Shown here in pieces: positions 23,590 through 36,669 of a stretch of 64,000 bases of DNA. Under the pieces are notes generated by a model. The model had not been told where the DNA came from and did no database searches. It was given only the letters and a program-made list of their open reading frames with translations. A program made the position numbers and the translations under genes. The stretch's first letter is position 1. The number at the start of each line of letters is the position of its first letter. Source of the stretch: Cordilura impudica (lineage: Eukaryota; Arthropoda; Insecta; Diptera; Scathophagidae); assembly GCA_963682025.1 (NCBI GenBank), contig OY821521.1, positions 53,838,408 to 53,902,407 on the forward strand, given 5' to 3'.

Positions 23590-23880
23590 TATTATTTGAA
23601 TGGTAGGACAAAACGTTTGCCAGCCAGTGTTTATGCCAACTCTTGGAATAAATGAAAAATTAATAAGAAATTGGGTTGATGTAAACATTTTAAATAACGT
23701 ACATTCGGTAGAAGTACTGCCGAAAAGAAAAACCCAGATTTGAGATAAATAAAATACGAGAAGCGTCTTAGCTTTAGCGAAACTTCAATCCTATTACCGA
23801 CGGCAATACACAAAAAAGGTTTATTTTCAAACAGATTTTATATCAACAGCCAAGTTTATAAATTATATTGTGAAGAATGC
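23590..23880 (+). pseudogene. Fragment of an unnamed insect transposon protein
   Basis: One frame reads NVCQPVFMPTLGINEKLIRNW and then VLPKRKTQ before a stop; a shifted frame continues LQSYYRRQYTKKVYFQTDF. I recall a common insect transposon protein with a TLGIxE helix-turn-helix-like stretch followed by a SHYCR motif; QSYYRRQ would be its decayed form. The lengths and order fit, but there is a frameshift and no catalytic domain. Confidence 0.4.
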
Positions 23881-24847
23881 GTTCTGAATTAATATTGAAT
23901 ATGTTAAGGTTTCCCGAAAGTCTCAATTTCCGCTCAGCGCCCATCACCTTACTTATCCGTTTTTTGTGGATTATGATTCTCTTCGTAAGCTTTACTCTTC
24001 TAATCCTCCATTGTCAATACAACAAAGATATTTTACAGAAAACAAAAGCTGGAGATCTCACCGTCGACAAGATTTGAGCATTGGGATATGATCTGTCTGG
24101 AACTATTTATTTTAAAACAAATATTAAAGAGGATTATGCAAGTATTCCACATCGAAGTGCAAAAAATAGCCTTGACAGCGAACCTGCTCCATTACATACT
24201 CACAGATTAAAAGTTTATAAGAAAAAGTGGGAACATCTTAATGATCTTAAATTTTTCATCCAGAAGATTGACATGCTTTTTATACTAATTCTCCCTATGA
24301 AAATTTATTTTTTTTTTTTTCATTTTTTTTCTTCTATTTTTTTTTTTTTTTTTTTGTTTATTTAAAATTCTGTTTTTTTTTTGTGAATTACTTATGTTTT
24401 ATTAGGTTTTTATTATAAAAAAATTAATAATAAAGAAAATAAGAAAACATTTCCTAAAAATTACCAAAACAATTTTTTTTTTAATTTGCCTTACGAGCTT
24501 AGCGGTTTAACTAATCCTCAAAGCCGTAAGTAGGATTCATAACTCTGTAAATAGTACAAAAAAAGTGGAAATTTTTCTTCATATACTAATTCGATAATAA
24601 AAAATAAGCTTAACCTGAAAAAATTTTGTTTATTTTTTATTTAAGAAAGTTTTTCGCTTCTCCTGTAAAATCTTGTTAATGTAGCTTACGGCTTTTTGGA
24701 TTTCATATGGACGATATGAAGGTCAATAAAAACTTTAGTGTTAATTTTTGAAAGTTATATGCAAATTAATTATGTTTCATTTTTTGTTTACTTAAATATG
24801 TTTTTATAAACAATAAATACAATTAATTAATTATTAATATTAAAAAG
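23881..24847. other. AT-rich sequence with pyrimidine-rich run
   Basis: A 66-codon frame at 23877-24077 has a hydrophobic stretch (LLIRFLWIMILFVSFTLLIL) but no splice or homology support. A T-rich run lies at about 24308-24385. Confidence 0.4.
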
Positions 24848-27800
24848 TTAACTTTTGAGGTTATATCATTATGCGTAAAGGATTTTCATACTTAAATTTT
24901 ATATCAAATTTTCCGGAAGAAAAATTTAAATACATATTTTTTATGCTTCATTAGAACACAAGTAAGGCGAATTTAATAATATTGTATTTAAAATAATTAT
25001 ATTATGTCAATTAAACAATCCTTTTGTGAAAATATTATTTTCTTAAGATTAGTTACAATAAAAAGTTAAGTAATTTAGGAAATTCCATGTATTTACATTT
25101 TTAATTTTTACCAGTTAGTTTTTATAGTCTTCCACGAGATTACTTTTGACGTAGTATTTTATTCTAGTTTTCAGATGACATTTTTTTGTATATTATTTTA
25201 TACATTCAGTTAGAGGATGAACGATATAACTTTTTTTCTGTTGTAAACTTTTGGGAGTAGTATTCGATCTCATGCTATGAATTTTAGGTATTTTTATTTA
25301 ATTTTAGCAGTTAATAAAAAAATTTAGTACCATCAAAAATTAGGTTATCGTGCTATAAAGCGAAACATAACGAAACGAAACAAAGTTTTATAAAAATTCC
25401 AAACTTTAAAATATTCTTCAAATCTTTTCATATAATTTTAAAACGTTTCGTTATATTTCGTTTTATAGAATGAGCCCATTAATTAAAAACTATCATCAGA
25501 GTGGTGAATAAAATTTAAAAATAATAGCAAATAATATATAAAACTTACCATTTTTTTTTCAATTTTCATTTTTATTGTATTTAACCAAAATGGCTAATCA
25601 ATTTTCTTTATTTTTTTTTTAAATATTCACTTATTCATTTTCATTTATTTTATTATATTGATTTAATTTTGGATGTATAAATTTTACTTCTTAAATTAAT
25701 TTAATTTTTAAACATTTAAAGTAATTTTTTCGCAACTTAACTTTTATTAAATTAAATTTAAATATAAAAATTCTACTTCTTTTCTCAATTTCACTTTCTT
25801 TTCTTTTAACGTTTTTTCTCAAAAAAAACTTTTACTTTACGAGAATATCACATTTTATTTCAATGATATTTTAATATTATATATATTTTCTTAACATGTG
25901 GCATCACTTTTTTCTTCACTACACTTTTGGCGCTTTATTAACCTTGTTGTTAAAAGCTTTTGTACACTTTGTAGATAACACACATTTTTTCACGACAAAA
26001 ACTACTTAATTATATTACTTTATGCCAATATTTTATATAACACATAGAAACTATAAATAAGACAATAAATTTATTTCGTTTTAAACACTTGTGGTACTAA
26101 ATATATATAATTAAAATCATTTGACTAATTTACCGACCGTTTCTCGTAACCGAAGAAGAAAACTAAGGAAATGAAAAAATGTGAAGCCAGATTTTTACAT
26201 TGTGTGTCAGTACAAAGATGTTGCCAGATTTGGTTAATAAAAAATAAAACTTACAATTTGAACAACATATGTTAAATATGTCCACTTTGTATTTGAAGAT
26301 TTTAATAAACAACAGAAGTTAACAAAAAAAAAATATTTTTTTTAGTATATCGATTTTCTGTAAGAACAATTTTGTATGCCTTAAGAATTATATAAAAATA
26401 TTAATTGTTGCCATAACAGATTTTTTTATACATATTTTTTTAATTAGACTTTTAATCTGTTTTCCAGATTAACTTTTGAGGTTATATCCTTTTGTGTATA
26501 GTATTTTCATACATAAGTTACATATATATTAAATTTTCCACAAGAAAAATTAAAATACATATTTTTTATGCTTCGTTAGAACACAAGTAAGGCGAATTTA
26601 ATAATACTGTATTTAAAATAATTATATTATGTCAATTAAACAATCCTTTTGAGAAAATATTATTTTCTTAAGATTAGTTACAACAAAAAGTTAAGTAATT
26701 TAGGAAATTCGATGTATTTACATTTTTAATTTTTACCAGTTAGTTTTTTAGACTTCCACGAGATTACTTTTGACGTAGTATTTTATTCTAGTTTACAGAT
26801 GACATTTTTTTATATATTATTTTATACATTCAGTAAGAGTATGAACGATATAACTTTTATCCTGGTGTAAACTTTTGGGAGTAGTATTCGATCTCATGCT
26901 TAGAATTTTAGGTATTTTTATTTAATTTTAGCAGTTAATAAAAAAATTTAGTACAATCAAAAATTAGGTTATCGTGCTATAAAGCGAATCATAACGAAAC
27001 GAAACAAAGTTTTATAAAAATTCCAACCTTTACAATATTCTTCAAATTTTTTTCATATAATTTTAAAACGCTTCGTTATATTTCGTTTTATATAATGAGC
27101 CCATTAGTTAAAAACTATCACTAGAGTGGTAAATAAAATTTAAAAAATAATAAGTTATAAAACTTACCATTTTTTTTTTTTCATTTTTAATTTTTATTGT
27201 ATTTAACCAAACTGGCAAATCAATTTTCTTTATTTTTCTTTAAATATGTATTCACTTATAAATTTTCATTTATTTTATTATATTGATTTAATTTTGGATT
27301 TATAAATTTTACTTCTTAAATTAATTTAATTTTTAAACATTTAGAATAACTTTTTTCAACTTAACTTTTATTAAATTTAATTCTAATATAAAATACAACT
27401 TCTTTTCTCAATTTAATTTCTTTCTTTCATTTAACGTTTTTTCTCAAAAAAAAAACTTTTACTTTACGAGAATATCACATTTTATTTCAATATTATAAAA
27501 ATTAAATATATTTTCTTAACATGTGGCATCACTTTTTTCTTAACTACACATTTGGCGCTTTATTAACCTTGTAGTTAAAAGCTTTTGTACACTTTGTAGA
27601 TAACACACATTTTTTTACGACAAAAACTACTTAATTATAATACTTTATGCCAATATTTTATATTACACATAGAAACTATAAATAAAACAATAATTTTATT
27701 ACGTTTTAAACACTTGTGGTACTAAATATATATAATTAAAAACACTTGACTAATTTACCGACCGTTTCTCGTAACCGAAGAAGAAAACTAAGGAAATGAA

Positions 27801-29605
27801 AAAATGTGAAGCCAGATTTTTATATTGTGTGTCAGTACAAATATGTTGCCAGATTTGGTTAATAAAAAAAATAAAAAACTTACAATTTGAACAAAATATG
27901 TTAAATATGTCCACTTTGAATTTGAAGATTTTAATAAACAACAGAAGTTTAAAAAAAAATATTTTTTTCATTATATCGATTTTTCTGTAAGAACAATTTT
28001 GTGTGCCTTAAGAATTATATAAAAATATTAATTGTTGCCATATCAGAATTTTTTATATATATTTTTTAATTAGACTTTCAATCTGTTTCCAGATTAACTT
28101 TTGAGGTTATATCATTTTGCGTAAAGGATTTTCATACATAAATTTTATATTAAATTTTCCGCAAGAAAAATTTAAATACATATTTTTTATGCTTCGTTAG
28201 AACACAAGTAAGGCGAATTTAATAATACTGTATTTCAAATAATTATATTATGTCAATTAAACAATCCTTTCGTGAAAATATTATTTTCTTAAGATTAGTT
28301 ACAATAAAAAGTTAAGCAATTTAGGAAATTACATGTATTTTAGTTTTTATAGACTTACACCAAATTACTTTTAATGTTGTATTTTATTCTAGTTTTCAGA
28401 TGACATTTTTTGTATTTTATTTTATGTACTCAGTTAGAGTATGAACGATATAATTTTTTTCCTGGTGTAAACTTTTGGGAGTAATATTCGATCTCATGCT
28501 ATGAATTTTAGGTATTTTTATTTAATTTTAGCAGTAAGTAAAAAAATTTAGTGCAATCAAAAGTTTGATTCTCGTGCTATAAATCGAAACATAACGAAAC
28601 GAAACAAAGTTTTATGAAAAATTCAAATCTTTGAAATATTCTTCAAATTTGTTTCATATAATTTTAAAACGTTTCGTTATATTTCGCTTTGTAGAATGAG
28701 CCCATTAGTTAAAAACTATCACTAGAGTGGTAAATAGAATTTAAAAAATAAAAATAATATATAAAACTTACCATTTTTTTAAATTTTCGTTTGTATTTAA
28801 CTAAAATGGCTAATCAATTTTCTTTATTTTTCTTTAAATATTCACTTATTCATTTTCATTTAATTTATTATATTGATTTAATTTTGGATGTAGAAATTTT
28901 ACTTCTTAAATTAATTTAATTTTTAAACATTTAGAATAACTTTTTTTTGCAACTTAACTTTTATTAAATTAAATATAAAATACAACTTCTTTTCTCAATT
29001 TTATTTCTTTCTTTTCATTTAACGTTTTTTCTCAAAAAAAAAATTTACTTTACGAGAATATCACATTTTATTTCAAAGATATTCTAATATTATATATATT
29101 TTCTTAACATGTGGCATCACATTTTGTTCTTCACAACACTTTTGGCGCTTTATTAACCTTGTTGTTAAAAGCTTTTGTACACTTTGTAGATAACACACAT
29201 TTTTTCACGACAAAAACTACTTAATTAAATTACTTTATGACAATATTTTATATTACACATAGAAACTATAAATAAAACAATAATTTTATTACGTTTTAAA
29301 CACTTTTGGTACTAAATACATTTAATTAAAAACACTTGACTAATTTACCGACCATTTCTCGTACCCGAAGAAGAAAACTAAGGAAATGAAAAAATATGAA
29401 GCCAGATTTTTACATTGTGTGTCACTACAAAGATGTTGCCAGATTTGGTTAATAAAAATATAAAAAAACTTACAATTTCAACAAAATTTGTTAAATATGT
29501 CCACTTTGAATTTTAATAAACAACGGAAGTTTAAAAAAAAAATTTTTTTTTATTATGTCGGAATTTTTTTTATATAAATTTTTTAATTAGACTGTTAATC
29601 TGTTT
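24848..29605. repeat. Three tandem copies of a 1.62-kb AT-rich unit
   Basis: Units start at 24848, 26469 and 28094 with ttaacttttgaggttatatc; the spacings are 1621 and 1625 bases and the last copy is about 100 bases shorter. Each unit carries the same landmarks in order: aggcgaatttaataat, a gaaacg palindromic MITE, taacatgtggcatcac and accgaccgtttctcgt/accgaccatttctcgt. Differences are mostly single bases and small indels. No coding frame is conserved among units. Confidence 0.9.
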
Positions 29606-31187
29606 TCTGTATATTTTCCGCAACAGTAATAAATTTCCCCTTGAAAAGTGCATTAGCTAGATAATAAAATAGAAAAAATTGTACAAAACAGTACCACAAA
29701 ATAATTTTTTTTTTGTTTAACATGTCAATTTAGAAATTATGATTATTTTCGTCAAGAGTTATCCAGAAAAGAAGTTTTATTTGTTTCACTACTTTTTTTA
29801 ACAACTAAGAATGTAGAGTTTTTATTCGAAATGGCACTAGCTGTTGTTGTTGCTTTTTCTTTCATTTTACTGTGATTTATGCATTCGTTCTCGTTCGTCG
29901 TCGTGACAAGTGTTGAAGTAAAGAAAAAAATCGTCTTAAGAAGAAAAAATATCTTTTTATGAAATTAAACTATTAGAAATTGATAAAAAACTAGAAAATA
30001 ATAGGAATATTAAATCTATACAAAAAAACAATATCTAAACGGTGAACAAAATACGCGAAAAATAGTGATAACACAAAATCCAAGGTGAATAAAAAATAAA
30101 TCAAAAAAGTGTACAAAGAAAAAAGTGGAAAATGAAATTTATTGTTATTGAAAATCAATCAAATGAACCTTTATTTAAATGGTGGAAAATATATATGTAT
30201 ATATTATAACAAAAAAAAACTGACAATCTCAAGGAATTTTTTTTTTTTTTTGTAAATATTGAAAAATGATGGCTGATAATGGTTACTGATGATGACTGAT
30301 TGGATGGGCAAGAAAAAAGGAAAAATTTTATTGAATGGAAAATTTTGAAATAATGACCCTTGTTTCTTTTTTGCTAGTATTTATTCTCATTGTTTATGTT
30401 AAAGGTTTTATTTCTGTTTTTAGCTAACTCATTTTAAGAAATTTTCAAGTAAAAATTTATGTAAATGAATTACAAAATGAAAAAAAAAATATTTTTTTTA
30501 TGAAAAAAGGAGAAACGAGGAATTTTTTTTTTAACAAAGACCTCAAATATAACAAAAAACGGAGAATTATGTATAAAAAGAAGAAATCAACGAAGAATGT
30601 TATATTCATAGCAAAGCTGTCAAAAAATATGAACATAAAGTGTGGAGGAAGTTGTTAATGTTGTGTTATTGTTTTCTTTTCTTTTAACATGACTGTGTCA
30701 GTGTTGCCATAGCAATTCTAATTCATTTCCACTTCAAGTAATTGAATTACAAAAAAAAAAAAAATATCTAAAATGAATGCAAAATTTTAAAATGTAATAT
30801 CACGAATAAATAAAAATGAAATGAGGATGATAAAAAGGGAAAGTTTCCATTAAGTTCGCAATGCCAACTTTTTTCAGAAATACCTCTCTATGAGATGATA
30901 TCAAAAAACATTTATTTTCGATCGGATTTGGTACCCGAGGTATTGAGTTTCAAATTCCAGATAATCATTTTGGTATATGACTTCACAATTTATTGTCGTA
31001 TAAAAACTTCATATATATCGTGGGAATGTTTATTAAAGTCTCCAGTACCATGAGATATGCATTATCGAATCCATTTATACATTGACGTCTAAATTAATGT
31101 TTTTGTAAATTGTAAAGAGTGCAATTTCTTAAGTTTGGCATAAAACTTTATTCCATTTTCGTTTTCGTGTAATTTTAGTATTCGAAC
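29606..31187. other. AT-rich intergenic sequence
   Basis: No protein-coding exon recognised. It contains a possible non-coding first exon at 29860-30084. Confidence 0.4.
29860..30084 (+). promoter_or_regulatory. Possible untranslated first exon and promoter
   Basis: Style only: after a cluster of c/g-rich trinucleotides (cgttctcgttcgtcgtcgtg) comes an A-rich leader ending aatccaag|gtgaat, a plausible splice donor at 30085. Many fly 5' leaders look like this. No coding exon in the window can be linked to it. Confidence 0.2.
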
Positions 31188-31303
31188 TTACCGATCTTTT
31201 TGAATCTCCTCACGAAAATTTTTCTCCCGACAGCCTCACCATAAGCTTCTACAAGCAATCGGTGTGCCTCAGCAGCAGATTTCCTCAAATTGACATTTAA
31301 CAT
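31188..31303 (-). pseudogene. mariner transposase N-terminal fragment
   Basis: From the ATG complement at 31301-31303 the minus strand reads MLNVNLRKSAAEAHRLLVEA, then YGEAV and FVRRFKK. The pattern SAAEAxRLLVExYGExA is the N-terminal helix-turn-helix of Mos1/Himar-type mariner transposases, from recall. Only about 39 codons remain; catalytic parts are absent. Confidence 0.65.
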
Positions 31304-32649
31304 CTGCAGGTGTTAACATAACTTATTGGTGGTGCAATTTTTAGTCGAATGGCGGAAACTTATTTGTAAACGTGATAAATAAAATTTAGTTAACTTAAAA
31401 ATTAATAACATAGCTAACAGCTACACTGAAATTGAGTTTATAAATAAAATCTCTGGAAATTATGGCTTAAAATCATAAAACCATTCAAAATGAATATTTC
31501 TGAATCAAGAAGTCGTTGTCTAAATAAAATTTATTTAAATATATACCTATTTGCAATATTTTCCCAATTCTTTATGGAATATTTGTTTTCTATAAGAAAA
31601 TTTTAAATCCCTATTTTGGTTGTTAACAAATCCGAAGCTCGGTAACCCTTGGTTTTTGTTGTGTATTTTTATTTTGTTTTCCTTTTGTAAGCAGCTTTAG
31701 TGTCGAGTAGAGTTCAGAGAGTCTGGAATTATTTTGTGTTTAAAGGAAAAACAACAAAGAAATTATTTTTAATTTTATATTACAAATTTCTATCTAAAAC
31801 GAATGAAAAACAACGCATATTAATAAATATCTTTGAATTTTTTTTTTATACAATCTATTTTGTTAAGATATAGATAAAAGCAAAAATTGAAAACAAAGAA
31901 ATCTTCGTCATCGTAAGTGTATATATTTCATTATTCTCGTGTTTAATCTGAAATTTTCGCAATTTTTTAAAAGAATTTTTCAATAAAATGTTTTAATCGT
32001 CCTAAAGACTTATTAGTGTTTCTTTGTGAGTTGTCGTTTATTAAAATAAATTGTTTAATAAAAAAAAATTAGGTCATTGTAGCCTTGACCACATTTACTG
32101 CGCACATTACATTATGATTTTTTTTTACATATTGTAACCAAATTGTAATTTGTTAAAAAAAAAAAAAAAAAATTATGTTATTGTCTTTCTGAAATTTACC
32201 TAACCTAGTTTTGGTATACTTTAGGCTAAAACATATGCATCCATTAAAAATAGTGTTTAGCTAGTTTAGGTCGAAAAAAAGATTGTCGTTGAATATTTTA
32301 TAAATAAAAATCTCAGTGTTGCATTATATTACGACGCGGGAATTGGCCTCTCTTTGTTTAAGGGTATTTTAAAATGAAGATAATGTCTGAATCTAAAAAG
32401 GAAATTTGTTTATGTATGATTATACTGATTATCTCGGAATTACTTTCTGGATCGTCATAACTGTTTTAGGTTTTAACTGTTTAGGTCTCAAGACTAATCT
32501 AGTTCACGAGAGAATTTATTCACTAAAAGTGAAAATCTTAAGAAGTATGTTTTGGAACAAATTCATTGGAAAAATTCATCAAACTCAATTCAAATAGAGA
32601 ATTTACTTTTATATTCTTTAAATCGTCATTAACAAATTAATGAATGTCT
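31304..32649. other. AT-rich intergenic sequence
   Basis: No coding exon recognised. A possible untranslated exon (tgtcgagtagagttcagaga leader, then donor tcatc|gtaagtg at 31914) lies at about 31690-31913, judged on style alone. Confidence 0.3.
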
Positions 32650-33050
32650 TCAGTCTGACTATTTTTATCAGTCTGTCTGCGTGTCTATTTCGATGAAATT
32701 TGGTATATAATCGGTTTGTGTTCAGACCTAGCGCCATACAAACCCTCTCCATGAAATCGACTTAAATTGCGATAAGATTCAGATTATCCCTGTAGGACCT
32801 TAAAAATGGTCGCATATAAATCTGATTCCCGATATTCACTTAAATCTATCAGAAAACCAAAATAGAGCATGTAATTTTTTTCAAATTTGGTTTATATGAG
32901 AAAATTAAGTGACTTAAGTATTGTTCTGATCGGTCTATTTTTATACCTAGTCTCCCGCCATATAAAAATAGCAGCATATATAAACTTGTTCATTGAAACT
33001 AATAAAGTTAAATCTTAGATCATCTCCCGAAACTAATAATTTTTTTTTAC
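32650..33050 (+). repeat. Family A, old diverged copy
   Basis: Recognisable by tttggtatata, tgttcagacctag, cttaaatctatcaga and acctagtctcc in the family order, with many substitutions and indels; both hairpin ends are missing. Confidence 0.6.
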
Positions 33051-33453
33051 TTGTTTTATCGATCATTTTAAAAATATTTATTTTAAAGATACCTTTTTTA
33101 AATTTGTCTATATCCTTTGTCAATTTATTTTGTACAGCTTTTTCAGAAATAACTGTATTTTATTTTAACTGTAAAATCAGCTGCCCTTAATAAGACAATG
33201 CACAGTTGTTATTTAATGTTTTTGAGCGATGGAAGGGAAAAGTGGGCTTGATCTGAAATTGAATTTGGAAACACAACAACAATCCATATTGTTAGGACGC
33301 TGGAAAAGCCATACCACAGAATTATTGAAAGCGCTATGGCTTACTATAAGGCTGCTGAGAAACCTAGCTAATCTGGTGAAGCCTTGTCTTGAGCGAACTA
33401 AGGTTTGCGCACTAAAAAACTATAACATACATTTACACTTGTAAAAGTTTACT
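33051..33453. other. Spacer, no gene recognised
   Basis: Contains a 71-codon frame (33229-33444) without a recognisable domain. Confidence 0.35.
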
Positions 33454-33456
33454 TAT

Positions 33457-34119
33457 GGCCCTTATTATGAGTTGCATTCGATCTTCAATCTTCGCAGCTA
33501 TCGAACATCGACTATCGAATGTCAAATTCATATTATGAGCTGGCAGCACGGTCGAAAATTTCGTTGTACAACGAATTTTCAATCGAACACAATTTTGCAT
33601 TCGATGCTGGATGGCAGTTTGTAAAACTTATGGAAAATATAAGTTGTAAATTATTTTAATTTCATGAGATTGATCTGCCTTGTGTGCATTGCCGCAGCAG
33701 TTCATCTGTAGCAGACAGCAATTCCATAAACGCTTCCTTGCAGTCGAAAATTTGCTATAAATCTGCAAACAAATGGTACCCTTGTTAAAAGCTCGCATAC
33801 TTACGTAGTGGAATCCATTTCCAAAATGTTGGAAGCACCTCTCATGACGAAAAATCTATCATGACGAAGCATTCTTCTCATAGAGCCATAATTCCATGTT
33901 AATAACTAATTAATTATTTTTTTCTTTAATAAATTTGTAAACAAACATTGTTTATTTATAGTGCCAGCTGATAAATATATACTATTGTGAATAATCCAAT
34001 TGAGTGAAATTCACAATAGCGCTATTTTATCGAATATGCGCCATAATACCAAATGAAAATGCGTTCGATCAGTTAATTCGACCACAATCGAAAAGCGAAA
34101 GTTGCTCATAATAGGCACC
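33457..34119. mobile_element. DNA transposon with TAT duplication, Harbinger-like
   Basis: Tips GGCCCTTATTATGAGTTGC and, reverse-complemented, GGTGCCTATTATGAGCAAC; TAT flanks at 33454-33456 and 34120-34122. Repeated tcgaa/ttcga motifs fill both ends. On the minus strand near 33880 a short stretch reads MRRMLRHDRF, which could be an eroded Harbinger protein start. No intact gene. Confidence 0.6.
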
Positions 34120-34259
34120 TATATTTTTTTAATCATATCTCGAAATATGTTTTCCATATATTATCAAATGGATTCTGAAGGAAAAATACGTGAATTTGTA
34201 ATAAAAATTCGAATAGGACTTTAAAAACAATCACGTATAAGGCAAAGCTGCCCCGGGAA

Positions 34260-34615
34260 GTGGCAGCAAAAGTTGCTATACTGGTCACAACAAGGTTAGA
34301 AAAATATTGGCACATTTGAAGTAAAAAATATATTGAGGAGAAGGAGCACAAAAATCTATTGCTCAGCGTCTTCCGTAAGAAAAGTGAAAGTACAGAAGAG
34401 TCCAAGAAGAATATCGAGGCAAAAGAACGTATTTTTATCAACAAATGTGAATGCTGCATTATGGACAATAAATCGCATGTCGTATCTATGATTTTTTTGG
34501 CCCGATCTTGCATCATATCATTATAGTAAATCATTCTTTGAATGGCATATATCATATAAATGTCAATTTTCCAGAAAAAATACCATAGAAGGATACTGGG
34601 CTCAAATAGAGTGAT
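34260..34615 (+). pseudogene. Tc1/mariner-superfamily transposase fragment
   Basis: The + strand near 34499-34612 reads WPDLASYHYSKSFFEW, then CQFSRKNT and IEGYWAQIE. This resembles, from recall, an IS630/Tc1-type family in which WPDLAxxHY carries the second Asp and RPIExYWA the final Glu. The proline-rich stretch between them is deleted, and stops interrupt the upstream part. The intact hAT element at 34704 begins soon after it. Confidence 0.5.
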
Positions 34616-34703
34616 GAAGAGCCTAAATGAAGTAGCAACAATGGTATGCTTTGCTCGGAAATGGTCTGTGGCTAGCAAAATTATCACTAAAAGTACTATA
34701 TAC

Positions 34704-36440
34704 CAGGGCTCCCCATTACTCGAGCTTCGAGCTACTCGAGCTACTCGAGCTGCTTGAGTAGTTGATGAGCTACTCGAGCTCAACGAGTAGCTCGAGTAGT
34801 AAAAATTTGCATTTTTCATGTTTGAAAGCATATAAAAAGTTAAATATTGGTATTTAGTATAACAAATGTATACTTTTTAGAATCGTACAGATACCAAGAA
34901 TATCACTATTAAATTTCACTTGAATAGGAGTGTCCCACTTGCGTGGGCAAACTACTACTCGAAAAAGCTCGACGACTTTCCATACAAATGTATGAAAATA
35001 TTAACTAGATAGATGTTTGACTTCATTTAAGAAAAAATTTTCCCAAAATACATGGTATGATTTTATATATTTTGAAGTCAGTTACACTGATAGATTACCA
35101 TCCTGAAATATTAAAACATTCTGCTAAAAACTATGGAGTGGGCTAACCACTACTCGAAAAAGATCATCCACTTTCCACTCAAATGTATGAAAATATGATC
35201 TTCGTATATGTTTGATGCCTATTTACAAAAAAATTTTTAAGAACACTTGGAAAAACCTCTTAGTATTTTAATTTGAATATATGTAGAGGATATGTTTTCA
35301 AAATTTCAAAGCATTTGGACAAAAATGTTGGCGTGTGGGAACAACTACTCGAAAAAGATCGGAAATTTTGCAAAAAGTGTAAAAAAATAAAAAAAAAATT
35401 TTTTATATTTTTTCACTGCCTGTAATTGACTATATTCAGAGATTACTCGTAAAAAATTTTAAGCCATTCAGACCAAAATTGTGGCGTCGGTATAGCACTA
35501 CTCGACTGATATTGACCACTTTCTATACAAATGTGTGAAAATATGCTCTTATTTGAAGTTTGATGATATTTTTCAGAAAATTTTCCACAATGACGTAATA
35601 AAAAATTATATTCGTTAGAGCTGTATATACAAAGAGAACACTTCCTTCAAGCTTCAAAGCATTCCGCCAAAAATTGAAGCTTGGAGGAACTACTACTCGA
35701 CGAAAAACAAAAAAAAAAAAAAATTTTAAAAAAAAAATGTTTTTTTCTTTCTTTTTACTGCCCGTAATTGACCTTATTCACAGATGACTCATTTCAAAAA
35801 TTAAGCCATTCCGATGAAAATTGAGCTCTGGGCGAACAACTACTGGAAAAAGATCAGCCACTTTCTATACAAATGTGTGCAAATTTGCTCTTATTTCAAG
35901 TTTGATGTAACTTTAAAAAAAATTTTCCATCACGACTTCTTAAAATTTTTCACTGCTTGTAGTTGCAAATATATCAAGATAATCTTCTTAAAATTTCAAA
36001 GTATTGCGACAATAATTGTGCTGTTGGCGAACTACTACTCGAAAAAGCTCGACCACTTTCCATACAAATATATGAAAAAATACACTTCATGCAAGTTTGA
36101 CATCGATTCACACAAAATATTTAAGGCACACATGGTACAAATTTATGCTTTTTAAAGTTCGAAATATGATTACATTTCGTACACGAAATTCCAAAGTAAT
36201 CTGACCAAAATTGTGGCTCGGACGAACTACTACTCGAAAAAGATCAGACTCTTCCAATACAAAAGTGTGAAAATTTGCTCTTATTTCGTGTTTGAGATAA
36301 TTTTACAGAAAATTTTTTATAATGACATAGCCGAAAGTTATATTTTTTAGATTTAGAAATGTAAGAAGAGTATTTCTTTTAAATTTCAAACGTTTCCGAC
36401 AATAATGGTGGGGTGGTCAAACTACTACTCGGAAAAGCTC
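34704..36440. repeat. hAT left arm: subterminal array of ~190-base modules
   Basis: A module containing actactcgaaaaagctcg, then ccactttccatacaaatg and tatgaaaa recurs at about 34955, 35145, 35340, 35495, 35690, 35832, 36032, 36227 and 36420, i.e. mostly every 140-200 bases. Modules differ from one another much more than each differs from its mirror image in the other arm. Confidence 0.8.
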
Positions 36441-36669
36441 GACCACTTTCCATACAAATGTATGAAAACATTCCCTTCATGGAAGTTTGACATCGATTTA
36501 CAAAAAATTTTTCAAAAGTATATGGTAAAAATTAATATTAATATAAGAGGACAAAAAAAAATTTTAAATTTTTATGGTGTTTTGGTGTTTAATATTTTCA
36601 AAATTAAGAATTACGTTTTTATTGCGGTTAAGAGGTCAGTAAAGCGATTATTATTTTTATTATTACCGT

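Noticed and set aside
23877..24077. 66-codon frame with a hydrophobic stretch, considered as an ion-channel exon
   Set aside because: No splice sites, no conserved motif, and it begins at the end of a transposon fragment.
34133..34831. Open frame of 232 codons on the minus strand
   Set aside because: It runs antisense through a transposase fragment and into the ctcgag tip of the hAT element; composition is low-complexity and hydrophobic with no domain.
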